From: Phellopilus nigrolimitatus
Taxonomy: Eukaryota; Basidiomycota; Agaricomycetes; Hymenochaetales; Hymenochaetaceae
DNA length: 64,000 nucleotides
Assembly: GCA_021029095.1 (NCBI GenBank)
Contig: JAJOHG010000003.1
Location: forward strand, 496,001-560,000
Direction: 5' to 3'
In this document: positions 12,263-24,809 of the stretch, one piece after another
Position numbering within the stretch: position 1 is the stretch's first letter
How the letters are laid out: every line of letters begins with the position of its first letter
The notes under the pieces: model-generated
What the model was told of the DNA's origin: nothing
Databases searched by the model: none
What the model saw: only the letters and a program-made list of their open reading frames with translations
Program-made: the position numbers and the translations under genes

Positions 12263-14017
12263 TCAGTTCTTTCGCCTCCTCTCATTAGGATTCTTCCTCC
12301 CGTGTCCAACAACAGGCATTCCATCGGGCCCGAGAGGCGTCCTACCATCTGGCGCACGCCTCCCCTTCCCTCCAGTTCCTACGCTAAGCATTTCGGGCAT
12401 CCAATCTGGGTCCATCCAGCCTCCGAGCCTCACGCCTGTTGTCTCCCCTTTGCGAGCGGCCTCAAGCGACCGCTGCAAGATCTTTTTATCTTCGCGTTCC
12501 CGACGCCCATCCTCGCGCATTTTCGCGCGCATATATTCTGACTGGTCCTCGCGGAGGATGAGACCCTCGCCGGAGCCTTTCTTCGAGGAGCCAGATTTTG
12601 GCGCGGGAATAGAGAAAATTGTTCCGCGCGTACGGTAAACAAAATTCTTTTTGAGGTGTACCTGCAGTGTGGGAGCGGAGTCATCTGCTGTGGGCGCTTT
12701 GGCGGTAACAGATGTTCGAAGGAGAGTAGGGTTACCACAAGAAGGACAAAATTTCTTCGTCGCGTCCTTGCATATTCTGAAGTGAAAAGAGAGAGAGAGA
12801 GAGAGAGATCAGCATACATTCAAAGAACTCGGTTAGAAAATTCTCAGCATACTTGAAACAAGCATGACATCTCAACACCCATGTCTTAACCTTCTCAATC
12901 CTCTTGCCCTCAACCCCTACCAAGCTTAGCCCCAATTGCAATAACACATTCTGCATCGCGAAATCCGCCGTCATGCACCCCACAGCGATCTGCTCTTTCG
13001 GCCCTACATCGGGTGTACCCGATCCATTCTGAACCTTCCTCCTCCCTTTCCCTTTCCCTTTTTTACTTGAAACGGTCGTGAAAGGGTCTGTCGTATCGGC
13101 AGATGGAAAGAGTTCGAGAGCACGGGACTTGTACATGTCAACGTTCGCTGGAGTGATCCACTCGCCTTCTCCGTCGTCTTCGTCGGAAGGATCTTCGAAG
13201 ACGGGCACATTCCGCACAGATTGGCTCGGCGGCCCTAGCGAATCGGCGGGTGCTGCGTTGTCTTGAGACCTTGAAGACGCCTGCTGAGATGGAGACGGGG
13301 TGTCTACTACGGGCTCGATGGTAACGCCAAGAGGTTCCTGCTCGACGTCGGCTCCGACATCCTCGTCCTCATCCACTGTAACATGCTGACCCTGATCTAT
13401 TTCGCCACCTTCGAGCTCCATCCCGTCTTCCGATGAGCTCTCCACAAGTGCGTTTTCTTCAGGGTCTTCAGTACCATTAGAACCATCGGCGTTGACCTCA
13501 GCTGAAGGTGTAGACTCGACCGCATTTCCTTGCTGGCTGTCTTCGGCAGTAGATCTCTGCATTCTCGACGCCTCTAACGAGCTAGCTGCCCCTTCCGCGC
13601 CATTTTCCTTGAGAGCCGTTTCCGCATCTTGTGTCGCCTTCTCTGCTTTCTCTTGTGTGTCCAAAGCCAGCGTCAGCGCGAGGACGCATAGATCTGCGTG
13701 CGACAGGACTGAGTAGTCTCCCGTCTTCTTCGCAAACTGAATCACTACATAACTTGTATCGTCAGTAGACATTGTTTTATGATCCTGGAGGAAAAAAAAC
13801 CTCGTGAAAGCGACGCTGGATCAGCCTCGCGCACTTCGATCCTCACATCAGCAGAGAGACCGAGCCTCTCGAAGTGCTGTCGAGCGTTTTTGTCCTTGAG
13901 CTCGGAGAGAACTTGCGGAACCGTGAGGAAATGTTCGGCGAGCCCGCGCAGAGGGGATAAGGAAAGCAGCGGCCCGGCATCGAGAACGAGACTCTTGCAT
14001 GCAGGTTTTGAGTCCAT
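12263..14017 (-). CDS. NOB1: Nob1, 20S pre-rRNA D-site endonuclease
   Basis: PIN-domain nuclease that makes the last cut forming the 3' end of 18S rRNA on the pre-40S particle. Start ATG at 14015-14017. The PIN domain begins SLVLDAGPLLSLSPL with a catalytic Asp. It continues through an intron to VIQFAKKTGDYSVLS and DLCVLALTLALD, which hold further acidic residues. A long acidic low-complexity linker follows. Then come VGCMTADFAMQNVLLQLGL and the zinc ribbon CHAC...CPSCGNP, whose halves are joined across an intron holding a pure TC repeat. The C-terminal GWMDPDWMPEML and a basic tail match the family. It is convergent with ARPC3 and divergent from LEU2. Confidence 0.95.
12789..12808. repeat. 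(GA)10 microsatellite inside a NOB1 intron
   Basis: Perfect dinucleotide repeat on the plus strand. In the NOB1 transcript it reads (UC)10 and lies just upstream of the 3' splice site, so it doubles as the polypyrimidine tract. Confidence 0.9.
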
Positions 14018-14233
14018 AATCACGACGAGGAGCTGCAGCTCGTAGTCGACAAAAATTTGACAAAAATCATCGAAATCACAACTGTATGTAGCACCCGTGG
14101 GAACTAAATAACAATCGTAGCAAGTCGGGAGGCCGTGCAGCGTCGGCCGAAAGATCAATGCATATAGACAGCCCAGTCGACACGCTCTCCTCCTTCCCCC
14201 GTCCCTTCTCAGACATTCAATCTGCGTTGTTAA
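14018..14233. promoter_or_regulatory. Shared divergent promoter, NOB1 / LEU2
   Basis: 216 bp between opposite start codons, with a pyrimidine-rich stretch near 14185-14210 facing LEU2. I saw no CCGG-N4-CCGG Leu3-type site. Confidence 0.5.
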
Positions 14234-15596
<1,363 letters not shown>

Positions 15597-15891
15597 AATA
15601 CATGCAAATAAAGTAGCGCTCGCTTGAGAAATTGATATTGATGAGCCGTTTCCGCGGAGAACATTTGTCAGCCACTTTATGGTTGCCCGCCTCTTGAAGC
15701 GAGTCCACGGCAACTATTCTCACAATTCCCGCTTCCAAGCCTTAGAAAAGTCTAGCTCAAATCCGCTCGTTTAACCAGCCCGCTCTTTACTCCTGTCCTC
15801 CCCGTTCTCCTCCCTGTCACCGTCCGTCGGCCCCCCTCCACGTTGGTCTCCCAGCGCCCCGCCGCGGCGGGCCCGTTCACCGTTCAGGACT

Positions 15892-16163
15892 ATGGTTGTC
15901 ATGCTTCTCGCCTTCCTCCTCGCCCTCCTCGTCCTGCCATGCGCCCTCATGCCCGAGCAAGTCTGGGGGGCGTTCAATGTTGGAGATGACACTAATGATT
16001 ATGGCATGCACGACATGAACCTCGTCGCGATCAGTGCGTGTCTGTGCCAAGTCTGCCCAGCTCGCACGCGCGCTGTTTACGCGGACGCTGGGCGCATGTC
16101 CTTGTCAACGCTCGCGGCTGACGCGTTTTTCATTTATTTAATTCGCAGGAAACCCCGTTCGTG
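15892..16163 (+). CDS. Possible small membrane or secreted protein, unrecognised
   Basis: An ATG at 15892 follows a strongly CT-rich stretch (15775-15860), the look of a fungal promoter. It opens a very hydrophobic N-terminus (MVVMLLAFLLALLVLPCALM) followed by a polar GDDTNDYGMHD segment. A donor-like GTGCGT near 16033 and an acceptor TTCGCAG at about 16143-16149 would give a product of about 52 residues, with a stop near 16163. A later acceptor gives a longer, different tail. I do not recognise it, and codon evidence is too short to be sure. The rest of 15597-16630 shows nothing I can support. Confidence 0.25.
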
Positions 16164-16630
16164 AATCAGGCCCTCCAGTATGCATGGCCAAATTGATTAT
16201 GCTTCGCCACAAGGTGCGCTCCCTGCGCCTTCTTCACGCGCAAAACGCGAGCTGAGCATCTCGGATAGATAAACCAAAGCGGCCAGAAGAAACGCAGGAC
16301 GGGCCATGTCCGACATAGCCGTTCTCTATCGCGCACCGCAAACGTCCTTCTGCCCCAGCGACCTCGAGCGTTCGCGTGGATGAAATTTGGAAAGCATGCA
16401 CATTAGCATTATTCTGTTTACTTTATACCCGCATCTTGGCAGCGCTCGCAGTGTATTAACGGTCTCATATCTGTTGGAATATAGGGTGCGATGGTGTTGT
16501 CATATCTTTATCAGAAGCAAGTAGAAAACCCAGAAGTAATAATTCACTGAAATGAACGACAAATGATAATATAACACTGCAGCATGGTAATGTACAGTAA
16601 ATACAGGTTTGAAATTCAGCAAATGAGCGT

Positions 16631-19600
16631 TTAGATGATGTGCAAAAGAAGTATCGACAGACGGTGTCCATAGTGGTAGCTGAAGTTTGAAATCATAGTC
16701 CAAATCGACTCTGTCTGTCTGATACTGATGCCAGTATGCTTGCAGTCCTTCATGACTTTGCGACGCTCGGGTTGATCACCGCCAGCAGCATATTGAGACG
16801 TTCTCGACATAGGCACGCCTCCGCGACCGCCCTTGGAGCCGTGTCCAGTAGCTGTGACCGCCCCACGCGCTCCGCCTGTCCCTAAATTGCGCCCGCTTTG
16901 TTCTTTTTTCCATGCAGCGAGCTGTGCAGTTTGAGCATCGTCCCATTTGTTCGATTGTCTAGGAAGCTATAAGAAGGACCTTGTTAGATTTTCGACCACC
17001 GAGTTTGACACGAGCCATATAAACGTACCGAATCATCCAAGTCCATGGTATCCATTTGCCCGAAGACAGGCCGTCGTGGCACTGGCTTCTTTGGTCGATC
17101 TTCGACTTCCTTCACCTCAAATTCATCATCACTCGTAACTACTGGTTGTGCCCAATCGACGTCTTCAGGGTCAAAAACGTGGTATTCCTGATTAGGTTTG
17201 ATGTGGTCGAATCAGTTTGCATCCTCTTGATTTGAAAGTAACCAAAGAAAATGTACCTTTTCTTTTCCTTTGTGCAGACGAGCTGCTTCACGGAGCTTGG
17301 CTTGAATTTCTGACGTCGAAACTGTTACGGGCGGTTCATTCTCGTCGTCTTCATCTGCAGCATCCATGTCGTCTTCGGCTAAATGCGCGAAGTCATCGTT
17401 GTCGTCTTCTTGGACATCCTTTTGGTAGGCCTCATAGTAAACACGAGATTTCACATCTTTGCCTAAAAGAAGGACAAGTATTGTCAATTCTTATAGCTGG
17501 CAGCTGAAATAATAAGGAAATCTTCACGTACTCAAGTCCTCTAGCGTATCGCCCTCAATCCTGCGTTTTTTATGCATACGGAGCCGGAGCCTGCGCGCGT
17601 CCTCGTCCTCCTCATCGGAGTCGCTATCATCTAAAGCAATGCCGCCCCCGCGGCGCTTACCGCGGAATTTTCCCTCAATGGCAGCTTGATGGTATTTCTG
17701 CAGAGCTGCGTCATCTTGATCGAGCTGCTCACTATATCATACTGAGAGTAAGCGCCTTGCGATTTCCGGAATCAAGAAAGTAGGCTTACTTGACTTTCTC
17801 AATTACTTTTTCTCGCGCAATTTGTTCGGGATCCATCACAGCATCATCGACGAGACCCTCTACAACTGCATCTGGATCGTCATCGCCACTCTCATCGTCT
17901 TCGTCGTTCTTCTTTGCTCCACCGAAACCGAACAATTCATCCTCATCTGACTCTAGCGCTTCTCCTTCAACAAACTCTGATCTTCCAAGTATCTTCTTTT
18001 TCCGAGTCTGTTGCTTCGCACCCTTCAGCAACTCGATAAGCGCATTTGTACGGTGACCAAGAGCAGGTCTAGATATGAATAAATCTTCCGGTGGACTTTC
18101 ACTCTGTGGCGAGTGAGAGCGTTTCTTCCCTTTGACTAAGCGAGAAAGGCGATGCTGAGAAGGACTAGTGGTATCTGAAGTGAAAGACAGTGTGCTCAGG
18201 GGTAACCGCTGGGTTGTCGTGGGTGGAGCCGTTCCCTGAGAGCCAGGCATTGCTGATTTCTGCGACGGCGTCCATGAGCGATACACGAGCGGGGTAGATC
18301 CCTCAGGTTTTGTTTGGGTAAGAAGCCTAAGGGAACAATTATTAGTTGTCTCTAATAACGCGATAATATGAGCGCACCCATTCTCAGTGATATAAAGCTC
18401 TCGCTTTGATTGAGGGCGATCGTTGTTAGCTTCTTCAAGGACGAAGTCCTGCTCTTTCTCAAAAATGGCATCTGCTTTACGTCGAACTTGCGTTGTGACT
18501 TCAAGAGCAGGTTGCAGTTTGGTGTCAAGCGTGAGAGAAAACTCTCCGGCATTTGATAGGAGTTGCATGCGATTCATTATGCGTGGCTTCTTCGGTATTT
18601 GCGAGATGTTAGTGAAGACTATCGTGAATCAACGAGTTACGCACCTCGGCCTCAGGCGAGAACATATCTGAAAAGTCGCCAAGCTCCATGGGCTTCGGTT
18701 CAAAAGAGGGATGAACGAAATGATTTCCTTTCTGACTCGTCTGAGCTCCGAACGCTGGCTGAAGAAATCCTCCTGGAGAGGTACTCCCATCAGCAGGTAT
18801 AACGCCTTCATCGTCGTTAAAGAATTGTGAAAAGCCTCCCACGCCTCCACCGAAAGCAGGTCGGAGCATTTTGGGGCTAGTAGAAGTGGACGAAATACGG
18901 AAGGATTTCGGAGACTCATAAGGTGCGATGACAGATGGAGAGCGAGAGGTAAACGGATCATCAATTTCATCCACCTTTTTCGATTGCAGAGGCCTACGCT
19001 CTCTACGCGCTTCTGTATTTTCAGCGTTGGCGCTCGGTGACATGGACAGTCGCGCAGCTCCTTCTTCGAGATCGAAAACATTACTGGACTGACGCCCTCC
19101 AAGCTCTCGTGGTCTCCCGGGAAGACTGTGACGAGGCACGACGATATTCTCCTTGTCATCGCCATTATCGAACATGAGACGCGTATCGTTTTCTTTGTTT
19201 TCTTCGTCAGGTGCACTTTCGCCTGCGGAAGAAATGGAGCCCCTGTGTCCCAAATCGTCAATGACCATAGAGGTGTCTGGAATAAGGACTCTGCCTCCAG
19301 AACGACGCGTGCTACCACCCTCATTCTCCGAATCTGAGATAACCGCACGTTGGACCGTACGTCTTGATTGACGCTTCCGTGCAGGTTCCTCTTCATCCTC
19401 GGTATCGACTAGTTGCTGCACGACCCGGACATTTTCGTTGTGAAATTCAACGTCACTTGCGTTAGCCTCATTGCCTTCGAGTTCCTCTTCTTCGCCAGAC
19501 CCCTTTGAGCTTCGGTCACCCTGTGGACTCGTCGACCCACGAAGTTCAGGTATCCAGTCTCCATCTCTACTGGCATCTGATGCGGAGCCAGTATCAGCAG

Positions 19601-21399
19601 GGCCATCCTCACCATCATGCCCTACATGTGGCCTCCTCACAGCTAGCTCCCCAGCAAGACGTTTGATCGAGAAAGGCTCGCTAGTGAGTGCGGCGCGTTG
19701 CTTACTTGTTAGCCTTCCTCCACGCCGTTGCCATTCTTCTTCTTTCTCCCTTGTAAGCTGCATGCTCTGTTTCGAGGCTTTATTGAGCATTGCACTCTGT
19801 AAACTGCGGTGGTCCACAGCGGTGCCAACACGTCGTTCATGGTGATCACTGAAAGCAGACTTGGCAGCGAGTTTCATGACCTTCTCGCCCTGAGTGCCTT
19901 CGAGGTTTCCTGGTAAAGAATGCCTCTTAACGCGAAATCCAGCAACATTCGCCAATCTTTTCTCGTAATCTGTCGTCACTTTCAGTTGTTTGGGATGCTT
20001 CTCGACATGAATGGATTCCTCGACAACTTCTAAATCGTCGTCATCACTGTCAGTTTGCACGCCTTTCTGTGCCTTTACTTCAAGCGCACGGCGCTTCGCT
20101 ACGGCCAGGCTTTTTCTGCGTTGAGCATCGGCCTCCCCTTTCTGCTTCTTCTCTGCCAGCCTCTTGAGGAGCTCGCGTGCATTTGGCATTTCCTCGTCCG
20201 AAGATCCCCGCAGGGTAGACGGTCCTGCCGCAGGGCGGTGCTCAAGAGGAACATCTGCTGGGTTTAGCATAGGCGAGGAAGTGAACTCTTGGATCGGGTC
20301 GGACGACACCACAGCTGCATGAAGTTGAGCCTTCGTACGCGGAATCTGAGTGTGCCTATGGCACAGTGAGATATTAGTATAAACAGGGAGCATTTAGAAT
20401 TGGCAGGTAGGCGCACTGGATTTTTCCAAGAAGATCGTTAATTGTGAATTGCTCGGCTCTCTTGGTGACAGAAATCTTCTGGTCTGCCATTATTCGAGCA
20501 TGCGCCTTCTTCGACTCCTTTTCCTCTTTTTTGCTCAATTTCTTATAAAAATATCATATGAGCTAATAAAAATGAACCTGGGAGTTTTAATCCATTACCT
20601 TAATTTTATCCGCCTTTTCTTTTGCTTTACCCGTGCCGCTTTTTCGCCTGTTCTTCGATCCGACACTAGTCCGCTTCGCTACGTCTTCAGACCCACTTCG
20701 TTCATCGGAGCCAGATCCAGCAGCGATAGGCAATATCTTCGAGGATGGTCGTCGTTCGTTCTCGCCATCCGAGCTCGCAGGAGATGTGGAGGACCGCGTT
20801 TTAGGCGTGTTGATAGAATGCGGAAATTCAGGCGACATCGGACTCGACTCCTTCGCATCAATCACACATTCGCCATCAGATAGGTCTGAGTCAATGAAAG
20901 TGGTCTTCTTCCTAGACTGCTTTGCTTCGACAGGAGCTGGGGATGGAGGGTCGGATTGGGAGGAAGTGAGTGGCAGGAGCGAGCCCACAAGAAGCGAGTC
21001 ATCGAGGCCGCTGAAAGAATCGCCTTCTGTAGACACTGACTTTGCAGAGCTGCTATCCTTGAGACTGTGGTCATGTGTGCGTTTCGTGTCGATGCTGCTC
21101 GACACCCGAGCGTCATCGTCGTCTTTGAACTGCTCGTCGATCGCTGCGAGCTTCTTCCTCCACCCGAAGGCACCAGACGACGCGTCTTCAAGCGTTGATG
21201 TAGACGGTCGCATATCTTCTAACACGCTGCTACTGCTCGCAGGGTCTGAACGCGCCCGTGAAGTAGAGGCGGCCACTGACCCTACGTCCAGAGTCGCGTC
21301 CGCTGTCTCCTTCTTCCTCCCGTACGTCCTCTTCACTCTGGTGACAGGCTCGGATGTCGCGTCCTCGACGTGTAACACGTCTATATGTGACGCGTCCAT
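16631..21399 (-). CDS. Mrc1/claspin-like replication checkpoint mediator
   Basis: Large fork-associated adaptor that carries the ATR/Mec1 signal to the checkpoint kinase and supports fork speed. Start ATG at 21397-21399 gives MDASHIDVLHVEDATSE, then a TYGRKK basic motif. The long, Ser/Asp/Glu-rich middle has many SQ/TQ and SP sites. The Mrc1-like domain lies around 18.0-17.7 kb. It reads FVEGEALESDEDELFGFGG, then an acidic run and DPEQIAREKVIEKV, with an RRLRLRMHKKRR basic patch after it. Downstream blocks include DFAHLAEDDMDAADEDDE and a C-terminal Gly/Arg-rich region with MSRTSQYAAGGDQPERRK. At least ten exons, more than 1,200 residues. The stop at 16631 is uncertain because a further 3' intron is possible. 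Confidence 0.8.
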
Positions 21400-22647
21400 G
21401 GTATGAGCGGGTCGATAGTGGTACGAAACCGTGTGAGATGTGGATTGTAAACGGGAAGGTCGAGAGGCAACAAAGTAACAGTATGTGACTGCTTAGTCAT
21501 ACATGTGACTAAGCGCGATAACTCGACAAGAACTGGGTCAAATCTCGATTTTTTTGTGCAGCAGCTTTGCTAGAAAAAGATAGGGTTTGTAATGGATATA
21601 TTGAACCACGCTGAAGTTATGTATCTTTTGCCTAAGGTCTCAAGGGAGACGTTGGAAGTAAAGACAGAATTGCGATCACGTGATCCGTCGCGTCATTTCA
21701 CGCAAGCTCCTTTTGCAATATTGCCGAGCTGCATCCAGCCAACATCAAGCCTTTTCCTGATGTCATTGAAATTCATCCGTATGCCGTCCCGTCTAATCAT
21801 GAACGTCTTATTGAAGGTTCTCGAGCACCTGCAAGCCACATAGCTTACATATCACTTTAGGTGATAATTTGTCTCTATCACTGATACGCTGGTTGTGTAT
21901 GAGGGCGCTCGGACCGCTTCAAGTTATGCGGATGGTTTGGGAGCGGTACCATTGAGTGTCGTTATTGTCATGATTTATTTTATTCTATGACCCAAATCTT
22001 TGAACCCCGAGGGTTTGTGCAGAGAGCACAGTGAGACTACAGTATAGGGCTCGGCGTCATGCTGTTAAGTAACTAATAGAGGACAAGTGGCAAATTAATC
22101 CTACACCTTACTTGGGGTATGCTATAGCACGTCTTTTTAGGCACTAATTACCGGACTTATAGGTTCGATAAACTCCGCCAATTGCGAGTTCTCGGCCCTT
22201 TTGTTCGGGCGACACGGAGCTCATAGACGGGCGTCTCTTTGTTGAAAAATAACTTTAGTTCTTTTATCAGTCGAGTATACTCTTGCTTAGTCTGAATGCT
22301 CTCCTTCACGATTATTTTTCTTGTCTATAGGAAGGTGTACCGCACATTCTCTCCATTTTTTGTCTGGTGTTTGTGCTTAATTTAACTGCGTCATTCGACC
22401 TGCCCATTCCTTGGAGAACTTACTATTATCCTTACTGTATTCGATGCTCTCTAATATAAAAGTGGTGTGCTGGCTATTTTGTGAGCAACGCCTTCACTGT
22501 CTGGTCTGTTTGTGGCTGTGCCAATGGTGGTTATGGTCATTTCCTTTATGGGAATATCTTATCTTCCTTCCACGTCTTGCATCAGGTCGAAACGGCGTTT
22601 CGTGTCGCTGATAGACCTTTCATCTTTCTTGCACTACTACGTTCGAA
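21400..22647. other. 1.25-kb gap with one coding-like fragment
   Basis: Mostly AT-rich and without a supported gene. Positions about 21690-21860 hold a plus-strand open stretch that reads like a protein C-terminus (HPANIKPFPDVIEIHPYAVP, then NHERLIEGSRAPASHIAY), but no start or splice partner was found. A perfect palindrome GATCACGTGATC is at 21674-21685. The right part should contain the promoter of the dehydrogenase. Confidence 0.35.
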
Positions 22648-24360
22648 ATGGACTCTGTTGATCAGGGTGAATCGACGCAAGTCTTTGACAATCTCGACAT
22701 CGACCTTTTTGCCAAAGTACTTGCCCAGACCGTCTTCAGTTGGGCATTCTCCGTTTCTCTTGTCATCGCCTCCACTGACCACCAGGAACGCAGGTCCCTT
22801 CTTCATATTTTTCATTCCGATCTTTTATAGGTTTCAAGGCTTCACGCTTGACTCACCTGTCTTCATTTATTCTGCTATCTATTTCTCTCTGGTCTCGGTT
22901 TTTTGTGAGTCTTGCCGAGAAAGACAGAAAATGCCCAGTGTCACTTGACCCAATTGTTTTTTGAATTTTTTTCCAGGGCTCCTTAAATGGCTCTCCCGTC
23001 TGTACAGGAATGGTGGGAGCCTTCTGTTCGCGCCGAAGCGCTTGGATTGGGGTGAACAAACGGTAGTTATAACTGGAGGTGCGTGTGTTTAGACTGCAGT
23101 AATTCATATCCCTAACAGTCAAGAATTAGGTGCATCAGGGATTGGGGAGCTTATTGCAAACACGCTGGCCGTTCGCAACGTTACAACCATCGTTCTCGAT
23201 GTCAAGCCCATTGTCACGGAAAACTGTGAGTTCGCTTGTCTCCGTGTTAGTTCTGTGCTACATATTCTTTTATAGACAATATCACCTATTATAAATGTGA
23301 TGTATCCAAATGGGAAGAAGTAGAAGAGGTATCAAAGAAGATCGTTGAAGAGGTAAGTGTCAATGATAAATAGTGAAAGATATACTAAATATGCGCAGAT
23401 CGGGCATCCTACCGTCCTAATCAACAATGCAGGCGTTGTTCAAGGCAAGCTTCTGCTTGATCTGAGTCCAGAAGATGTCAAACAGTACGTTTAATCTGCC
23501 ATAGCACTGGAAGCTTCCCGTTGACCTTGTTGTACAGGACATTCGATGTCAATGTTCTGGCACAATTTTGGACGCTCAAGGCATTTCTGCCAGAAATGAT
23601 CAAGCAGAAGACGGGTCACATTGTGGGTTCTATGATTTTCGCTCTGTTTTTTCAGTCCTTTCATGTCAATTACTTGTCAGATTACATTATCATCCGTACT
23701 TGGCTTGGTCGGTGTTGCTCAAATGAGTTCGTTCACAAACACGACACACCACATTCAAACTCGACCCCTGATACAATCGTTTCTTCGATAGCCGACTATT
23801 CTGCATCTAAAGCCGCCCTCGTTAACTTATCTGAGTCGCTGCGATATGAGTTGGATAAGCGGTGCGCGTTCTATTTGTTATGAAAAGGGCGTGGCCTAAA
23901 ATAATTGCCCTCCATTAGATACAAGACACCGGGAATTAGGACGACACTTGTTCTTGCCGGACATACGATGACGCCTATGTTTTCAAGGATGAGTCTATCT
24001 ACCTCATGGTTCCACAAATTTTTTACGCCTTCAATACCTCCATATACCATCGCCAAGGCCGTCATTGCCGCAATCGATGAACAAGAGTCTCGAACAATCT
24101 TCCTGCCCTTCTACACGCATTTCGTCAGATGGGTGACCGTGTTGCCCAGCTATATCCGCGATCTGTTTCAATGGGTGAGCACTCTTTCCCGCAAGTTTGC
24201 AGCTGCAAAGTTCATTGACGAGATGGATCGTGGACGTAAGATGTCGGGAGCAGATTACGCCATGGAAGGCTTCATCAAGATTTCCGGCCGGAGGCCTGAG
24301 GAAGGCCGGCTTGATCTCGGACAGCAGGAGGATTGCAATGGACGTGCAAAGACAGAGTGA
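22648..24360 (+). CDS. Membrane-associated short-chain dehydrogenase/reductase (retinol/17-beta-HSD type)
   Basis: NAD(P)-dependent oxidoreductase of the classical SDR fold; substrate unknown, possibly a lipid or sterol alcohol. ATG at 22648. An N-terminal hydrophobic part spans residues about 25-80 (WAFSVSLVIAS, FIYSAIYFSLVSVFW). It is assembled over introns including a very short one at 22794-22830. Then come VVITGGASGIGELIA (cofactor-binding TGxxxGxG), CDVSKWEEV and INNAGVVQGKLL (NNAG). The catalytic Ser is in ITLSSVLGLVGVAQM and the catalytic Tyr/Lys in DYSASKAAL. These last two blocks appear only after two small introns are removed (about 23627-23680 and 23736-23791). The C-terminal half keeps the family TPMF region and a membrane-near helix. 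Six or more exons. Confidence 0.85.
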
Positions 24361-24809
24361 GGAGGAAATGGATACACAATGATTTCGGGTTTGGGCTACT
24401 TTGCACTGTTGTTTATGGATCATTGCGAGAATATGTGGAGATGAAAATTCTTGCTTCGAGTATCGCGAACGTTGGTATCATCTGACCTCTGTTTTTTCGA
24501 CGAATTCTTGAGGGTCGGCAGGCTGTCAAAATCGGGAAGTCAGTTCAAGGTGTTTCAGAATGCATACGAGTAAAGGTTAGTTGTGGAGATAGTCCCGCTT
24601 TGCGTGGGAAAAGATGTCGGTGCATAATAGAAATGGGTGGCGGATGTCCAAACAAGCAATTTACATAATCGACCATTTTGCGTTTTCCCGTGGATCAACA
24701 GCTCTTTTTCCACTCACAACATCGTCGTCGACGTCAACGCCGGCCACCACCTTCTCAAACACCCAGAAACACATTGGACGCATAGTACCAGACGCAAACA
24801 ACGACCACA
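24361..24809. other. Intergenic region upstream of the cyclin gene
   Basis: No coding exon is supported in this 449-bp stretch; it should contain the 3' end of the dehydrogenase transcript and the cyclin promoter. Confidence 0.45.

Noticed and set aside
20633..21406. A 257-codon plus-strand open frame over the first MRC1 exon.
   Set aside because: The minus-strand exon has the Mrc1-type N-terminus and splices onward; the plus frame is a low-complexity shadow.
22150..22190. GGTTCGATA resembling a tRNA T-loop.
   Set aside because: The flanking bases do not pair as a T-stem and no acceptor or anticodon arms could be drawn.
22481..22948. A 155-codon plus-strand open frame overlapping the dehydrogenase start.
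   Set aside because: It has no recognisable content and conflicts with the spliced dehydrogenase frame, which has all SDR motifs.
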